Below, piece after piece: positions 59,907-64,000 of a stretch of 64,000 nucleotides of DNA. How positions within the stretch are numbered: position 1 is the stretch's first letter; each line of letters opens with the position of its first letter. The position numbers and the translations under genes are program-made. The stretch covers positions 70,001 to 134,000 of the forward strand of contig NZ_NERW01000001.1 in NCBI RefSeq assembly GCF_003063505.1, read 5' to 3'. Under the pieces are notes generated by a model. The model was given only the letters and a program-made list of their open reading frames with translations. It did not search any database and had not been told where the DNA came from. Source of the DNA: Limnohabitans sp. T6-20 (GTDB lineage Bacteria > Pseudomonadota > Gammaproteobacteria > Burkholderiales > Burkholderiaceae_C).

Positions 59907-61201
59907 ACGCCATTGCCACACCCCAAGGCCTGCCAGGCCAGCCCCACATCGCCTACGCTGGCGATCAACTCATGGTCGAGGGCGTTCGCCTGTCTGACCT
60001 GGCCCGCGAACACGGCACACCACTTTTTGTTTATTCCAAAGCGGCCATGTTGTCGGCGCTGGCCGCCTACCAGCGCGGCTTTGCCGGGCGCAAGGCCCAA
60101 ATTTGCTATGCCATGAAAGCCAACTCCACCCTGGCGGTGCTGCAGGTTTTTGCCGATGCCGGTTGTGGGTTTGACACCGTCTCGGGCGGCGAACTGGCCC
60201 GTGTGCTGGCCGCAGGTGCCGACCCAGCCAAAGTGATTTTTTCGGGCGTGGGCAAGACCCGCGCAGAGATGAAGCAAGCCTTGCAAGTGGGCATCGGCTG
60301 CTTCAATGTGGAAAGCGAAGCCGAACTCGATGTGCTGAGCGAGGTGGCCGTGAGCCTGGACAAACAAGCCCCGGTCAGCTTGCGCGTGAACCCCAACGTG
60401 GATGCCAAAACCCACCCCTACATCTCGACCGGACTCAAAGGCAACAAATTCGGCATTGCGCACGAAGACGCCCTGCGCGCCTACCGCCATGCGGCCAGCC
60501 TGCCAGGCCTGAAGGTGGTGGGCATCGACTGCCACATCGGCTCGCAAATCACCGAAGCCACGCCGTATCTGGACGCCATGGACCGCGTGCTGGACCTGGT
60601 GACCGAGATCGAAGCCGCAGGCATCGCCATCCACCACATCGACTTTGGTGGCGGCTTGGGCATCAACTACAACGGCGACACGCCACCCGAAGCCGATGCG
60701 CTTTGGGCGCAATTGCTCGCCAAACTCGACGCGCGCGGCTACGGCCAGCGCCAGATCATGATCGAGCCCGGTCGCTCCCTCGTGGGCAATGCGGGCGTGT
60801 GCCTGACCGAGGTGCTGTACCTCAAGCCCGGTGAACAAAAGAACTTCTGCATCGTCGACGCGGCCATGAACGACCTGCCCCGCCCGGCCATGTACCAGGC
60901 CTTTCACCAGATCGTGCCGGTGACCCCGCGCACGGACACAGGTGCAGGTGCTGGCGAGGTGTACGACATCGTGGGCCCCGTGTGCGAAAGCGGCGACTGG
61001 ATTGGCCGCGACCGCCAGTTGCAGGTAGCCGCCGGTGACACACTGGCCGTGTTGTCGGCAGGCGCGTATTGCATGAGCATGTCGAGCAACTACAACACCC
61101 GAGGCCGCGCCGCCGAAATTTTGGTGGACGGCACCAAGGCCCACCTGATTCGCCAACGCGAATCGGCGTTTGACACCTTTGCGTTGGAACAGCTGGTCTG
61201 A
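59903..61201 (+). CDS. lysA: Diaminopimelate decarboxylase
   Basis: PLP enzyme that makes lysine from meso-diaminopimelate, 432 aa. PLP binds K72 in CYAMKANST. The dimer-partner catalytic Cys is in VGPVCESGDW, and the glycine-rich HIDFGGGLGINY binds the phosphate. It starts inside the lptM stop (ATGA). Confidence 0.96.
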   Translation: MNAIATPQGLPGQPHIAYAGDQLMVEGVRLSDLAREHGTPLFVYSKAAMLSALAAYQRGFAGRKAQICYAMKANSTLAVLQVFADAGCGFDTVSGGELARVLAAGADPAKVIFSGVGKTRAEMKQALQVGIGCFNVESEAELDVLSEVAVSLDKQAPVSLRVNPNVDAKTHPYISTGLKGNKFGIAHEDALRAYRHAASLPGLKVVGIDCHIGSQITEATPYLDAMDRVLDLVTEIEAAGIAIHHIDFGGGLGINYNGDTPPEADALWAQLLAKLDARGYGQRQIMIEPGRSLVGNAGVCLTEVLYLKPGEQKNFCIVDAAMNDLPRPAMYQAFHQIVPVTPRTDTGAGAGEVYDIVGPVCESGDWIGRDRQLQVAAGDTLAVLSAGAYCMSMSSNYNTRGRAAEILVDGTKAHLIRQRESAFDTFALEQLV

Positions 61202-61210
61202 TCTGCGCAC

Positions 61211-61231
61211 GCAAGGTGCATCGCACCTTGC
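61211..61231. terminator. Hairpin between convergent lysA and msrQ
   Basis: A perfect 9-bp stem (gcaaggtgc / gcaccttgc) with a 3-base loop, without a T-run. It is placed between the two stop codons and probably serves both genes. Confidence 0.6.
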
Positions 61232-61240
61232 AGACCCTGC

Positions 61241-61849
61241 CTATGACCTGAATTGGCGAGCTTTGCGCCAGACACGCCAAGCCAAAAGCAGCGCCAGCAC
61301 CACGGCATAAACCCAGACTTCGGCCAAGTTGTTTTTGCCGGCGCGCATCCAGAAAAAATGCAGCACGGCCAACACCGCCACGGCATACACACTGCGGTGC
61401 AGCTGTTGCCAACGTGCAGCGCCCAGCCAACGGATGGCCCGGTTGAAGGACGTCAGCGCCATCGCCGTCAACAGCAGCCAAGCGGCAAACCCCACCAAAA
61501 TGAAGGTCCGTTTGGGAATGTCGGCCAGGATATCGGCCAGGTCGAGCCCCATGTCAAACAGGGCATAACAAGCCAGGTGCAGCACCGCATAAAAATAAGT
61601 AAGCAAGCCCAGCATGCGGCGAAACCGCTGCCACTCGGGCCAGCCTGACCACACCCGCAAAGGTGTCACGGCCAACACCACGCACAGGCTGCGCAACGTC
61701 CAGTCACCGGTGGCGCGGGTCAAATACTCGGTGGGGTTGGGGCCCAACTGGTCTTGCAAGGTCAGCCCCAACAGCCAGGCAAACGGCAGCAGCCCGATCA
61801 GCAGCAGCCCCCACCAAGCGCCGGGGTGCCTCAAGGCCTGTCGCATCAA
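61241..61849 (-). CDS. msrQ: Heme-binding membrane subunit MsrQ (YedZ)
   Basis: Six-helix b-type cytochrome that passes quinol electrons to MsrP, 202 aa. Marks are [20 protein letters not shown], the [16 protein letters not shown] helix with a heme histidine, and [22 protein letters not shown]. It overlaps msrP by 4 bases. Confidence 0.94.
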   Translation of the reverse strand: MMRQALRHPGAWWGLLLIGLLPFAWLLGLTLQDQLGPNPTEYLTRATGDWTLRSLCVVLAVTPLRVWSGWPEWQRFRRMLGLLTYFYAVLHLACYALFDMGLDLADILADIPKRTFILVGFAAWLLLTAMALTSFNRAIRWLGAARWQQLHRSVYAVAVLAVLHFFWMRAGKNNLAEVWVYAVVLALLLAWRVWRKARQFRS

Positions 61850-62841
61850 AAGAACTTCTTCAGGTCCATGCCCGCATACAGCTGACCCACTTGCGCTTCA
61901 TAGCCGTTGAACATCAGCGTCTTGCGCTTTTTGGCCAACAAACCGTCTTCGCCAATGCGCCGCTCGGTGGCCTGGCTCCAGCGGGGGTGGTCCACCAAGG
62001 GGTTCACGTTGGAATAAAAACCGTACTCCTGAGGGGCAGCTTTTTCCCAGGAGGAGACGGGTTGCTTGTCGGTGAAGCGGATCTTCACCAGGCTTTTGCC
62101 ACTCTTGAAGCCGTATTTCCACGGCACCACCAGGCGCAAAGGCGCGCCGTTTTGCTTGGGCATGACTTCGCCGTACATGCCAAAGGCCAGCAAGGTCAGC
62201 GGGTGCATGGCTTCGTCCATGCGCAGGGCCTCGACATAAGGCCAGTCCAAAGCACCACCGCGCACACCCGGCATGGTCTTGGGATCGGCCTGGGTGATGA
62301 ACTCGACGAACTTGGCACCGGGCTGAGGCTCCACGCGCCGGATCAAATCGGCCAGCGAATAACCGATCCACGGAATCACCATCGACCAGCCTTCCACACA
62401 GCGCAAGCGGTAAATCCGCTCTTCCATCGCGCCCCACTTCATGAGGTCTTCCAGGTTCACGCGCCCGGGCTTTTTGACCAGGCCTTCGATCTCCACCGTC
62501 CAGGGTTGGGTCACCAGGGTGTGGGCCCGTTTGGCCGGATCGGATTTGTCGGTGCCGAACTCGTAAAAGTTGTTGTAAGTGGTGGCGTCTTTGTAAGCGG
62601 TGAGTTTGTCCATGGTCAGCGCACCCGCCACCGCCGATGGCACCGAGGCCAGCGGTGCCAGTTGTCCCGCACGCGGGGTTTGTGCATAGGCTTCGCGCAT
62701 GCCCCACGCTGCCAAGGCCAGCCCGGCTGAGCCGGTGGCCAGCTGGCGGATGATGTCGCGCCGCGACTGGTAGACCGATTCAGGGGTGATTTCGCTGGGG
62801 ATGGCGTGCTGAAAACCTGACTTGTTGGGCTGAATGATCAT
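61846..62841 (-). CDS. msrP: Periplasmic methionine sulfoxide reductase MsrP (molybdoenzyme)
   Basis: Molybdopterin protein that repairs oxidised methionine in the periplasm, 331 aa. The Tat leader has [12 protein letters not shown] and a cleavage site near AYA-QT. The Mo-ligand Cys is in [15 protein letters not shown]. The start is the ATG at 62841 ([19 protein letters not shown]); the longer frame is unlike the family. It is divergent from the sensor kinase by 92 bases. Confidence 0.95.
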   Translation of the reverse strand: MIIQPNKSGFQHAIPSEITPESVYQSRRDIIRQLATGSAGLALAAWGMREAYAQTPRAGQLAPLASVPSAVAGALTMDKLTAYKDATTYNNFYEFGTDKSDPAKRAHTLVTQPWTVEIEGLVKKPGRVNLEDLMKWGAMEERIYRLRCVEGWSMVIPWIGYSLADLIRRVEPQPGAKFVEFITQADPKTMPGVRGGALDWPYVEALRMDEAMHPLTLLAFGMYGEVMPKQNGAPLRLVVPWKYGFKSGKSLVKIRFTDKQPVSSWEKAAPQEYGFYSNVNPLVDHPRWSQATERRIGEDGLLAKKRKTLMFNGYEAQVGQLYAGMDLKKFF

Positions 62842-62933
62842 GAACGGTCCTGGTTTGGGCTGAAAATAGCTGTGTATTCTGAACTTTTTCAGACACCTTT
62901 GCGCAAGCAGTGTCTGCCCTCCAAGGAGCCCCC

Positions 62934-64000
62934 ATGCATCCTGCGATCGGTTTGCTGATCCATGTGGTGATCGCCATCCACATTGCACTGCCCTTGGGCA
63001 CCTGGCTGCTGCTGACGGGGCGTCGCAATGACATCACACGTTTGTGGTTCATCAGCATCTCGGTCTACAGCCTCTCTGTTTGCTCCATCGCTTTGCGGCC
63101 TTTCGTCTCGGAATACGTCTCCTACATCCTGGCTTGGTCAGGGGCCTGTGCTTCGTGGCTGTTGATGATCGAAACGTTGCGCCGTGAACTGAACAAAACC
63201 CCTTGGCGCTGGCCCTACATGGCCATCCCCGTGACCGTCTGGGCGCTCTTGTTGGTCTGGCTGTATGAATCGGGCAATGTGACCACCACAGGCGTTTTGG
63301 TCTATTCCACCGTCTTTGTCTGCCTGAACCTGACGCTGTCTTATTTGGTGTGGCAACTCAGGCGCACGTTTCCAAGCCGCAGCTTGCTAATGATTCAGGT
63401 GGCTTTTGCGATCCACGCATCGGCTTACCTCAACCGTCTTTACCAATATGCCCTGTCCGGAAATTTGGATTACCTGAATGTTTTCTCTTTTTCGTGGGTC
63501 GGCAACCTCGTCACCTTGTCCACCATCCTCGCCATGGTGTTGATTTGCTTCGGTTACTGGGGTTTTTCACTCGAAAAGTCGAATGCAGAAAAAAAGCACG
63601 CGCAAAAAGGGCAGCTGCAGGCGCAAGCCGAAAGCGATGCCATGCGCGCACTGGTCAAAGAGCGTGACCAATTGCTGATGCTCAATGCCCGGGTGTCCGC
63701 CTTGAGCAATTTGTCTTCTTTTTCAGCCATGTTGGTGCACGACATCAGCCAACCTCTGCAGGCTTTGGAATTGGGCTTGTACGACCTGCAAGGCCGACTT
63801 TTGCCCGTGCAGGAAGCGCCTCAACTCAAACCCCGCATTGACGAGTTGATGGTCTTGTCGGGCAAAGCCAGCGAGATGGTCAGCAGCTTGCGGCACCTCA
63901 TGATCCGGGGGCAAGACCAAATGGACGATGTGGATTTGCACAAAGCCATCCAGGCTGTTTTTCCGATTTTGCAAGGTGAAGCCACTCAGCGAAACATCGA
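62934..64000 (+). CDS. Membrane sensor histidine kinase (partial, C-terminus beyond window)
   Basis: The first 355 codons of a sensor kinase. The ATG at 62934 has an AAGGAG six bases upstream. About seven hydrophobic segments fill residues 5-210, so the sensor part is a membrane bundle rather than a periplasmic domain. A coiled coil (about 212-262) leads to the HisKA helix with the phospho-acceptor His269 in [16 protein letters not shown]. The ATPase domain lies outside. The frame runs open to the last base. It is divergent from msrPQ; the cognate regulator is not visible. Confidence 0.85.
   Translation, partial: MHPAIGLLIHVVIAIHIALPLGTWLLLTGRRNDITRLWFISISVYSLSVCSIALRPFVSEYVSYILAWSGACASWLLMIETLRRELNKTPWRWPYMAIPVTVWALLLVWLYESGNVTTTGVLVYSTVFVCLNLTLSYLVWQLRRTFPSRSLLMIQVAFAIHASAYLNRLYQYALSGNLDYLNVFSFSWVGNLVTLSTILAMVLICFGYWGFSLEKSNAEKKHAQKGQLQAQAESDAMRALVKERDQLLMLNARVSALSNLSSFSAMLVHDISQPLQALELGLYDLQGRLLPVQEAPQLKPRIDELMVLSGKASEMVSSLRHLMIRGQDQMDDVDLHKAIQAVFPILQGEATQRNI

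Overview
The window reads as a stretch of chromosome from a betaproteobacterium of the order Burkholderiales, most likely family Comamonadaceae (Limnohabitans/Rhodoferax-like). I infer this from gene order and protein sequence: pilBCD-coaE-zapD-yacG-nudix, petABC next to sspAB, mlaFEDACB running into murA-his-tat, and pilMN(OP)Q-aroKB-dgt divergent from a class A PBP. Coding density is very high. Many genes overlap by 4 bases (ATGA), and no gene-free stretch exceeds about 230 bases. I saw no rRNA, CRISPR array, prophage or integrase.

Layout. 1-1761: a divergent iron(III)-type ABC pair, a permease cut by the left edge and an ATPase with a Cys-rich tail. 1863-6752 (+): pilB, pilC, pilD, coaE, zapD, yacG. 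6792-12218 (-): Nudix hydrolase, DUF815 AAA ATPase, argJ, secA. 12446-12754 (+): a DciA/DUF721 protein, then a terminator and a tRNA-Thr(TGT). 12977-16951 (-): sspB, sspA and the cytochrome bc1 genes petC, petB, petA. 17092-17523 (+): mscL. 17537-19377 (-): pdxA and a Nif3-like protein. 19493-20650 (+): a membrane-anchored HtrA protease.

20729-37902 (-): about 17 kb of one-direction genes: the Mla phospholipid-transport operon, an ABC-2 exporter, a BolA protein, murA, the whole his cluster (G, D, C, B, H, A, F, I, E) interrupted by a hexose-6-phosphate mutarotase, a small membrane protein, hinT and tatABC. 38006-44208 (-): gltD and gltB.

44277-49681 is the accessory part of the window. It holds a REP-associated (RAYT) transposase bracketed by perfect inverted hairpin repeats, a secreted protein that joins a ClpP/crotonase-like domain to a rhodanese-like domain with a Cys-x4-Cys-Trp loop, a methyltransferase, a DUF1415 protein, an MFS transporter and four copies of a second REP family. 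49682-56635 (-): dgt, aroB, aroK and a compact pilus operon with a short pilQ, a fused pilO-pilP, pilN and a short pilM. 56822-61201 (+, with cyaY on -): PBP1A, cyaY, an LptM-like lipoprotein and lysA. 61241-62841 (-): msrQ and msrP. From 62934 to the right edge: the 5' part of a membrane sensor histidine kinase.

How the genes work together. Two separate clusters supply the type IV pilus machine (ATPase, platform and peptidase in one; alignment complex and secretin in the other), but no major pilin is present. TatABC could export products seen here: the Rieske protein, MsrP and, from its twin-arginine leader, MlaC. The least ordinary items are the ClpP-like/rhodanese fusion, the shortened and fused pilus proteins, the RAYT/REP elements, and the terminator hairpin pressed against the mlaF start codon.
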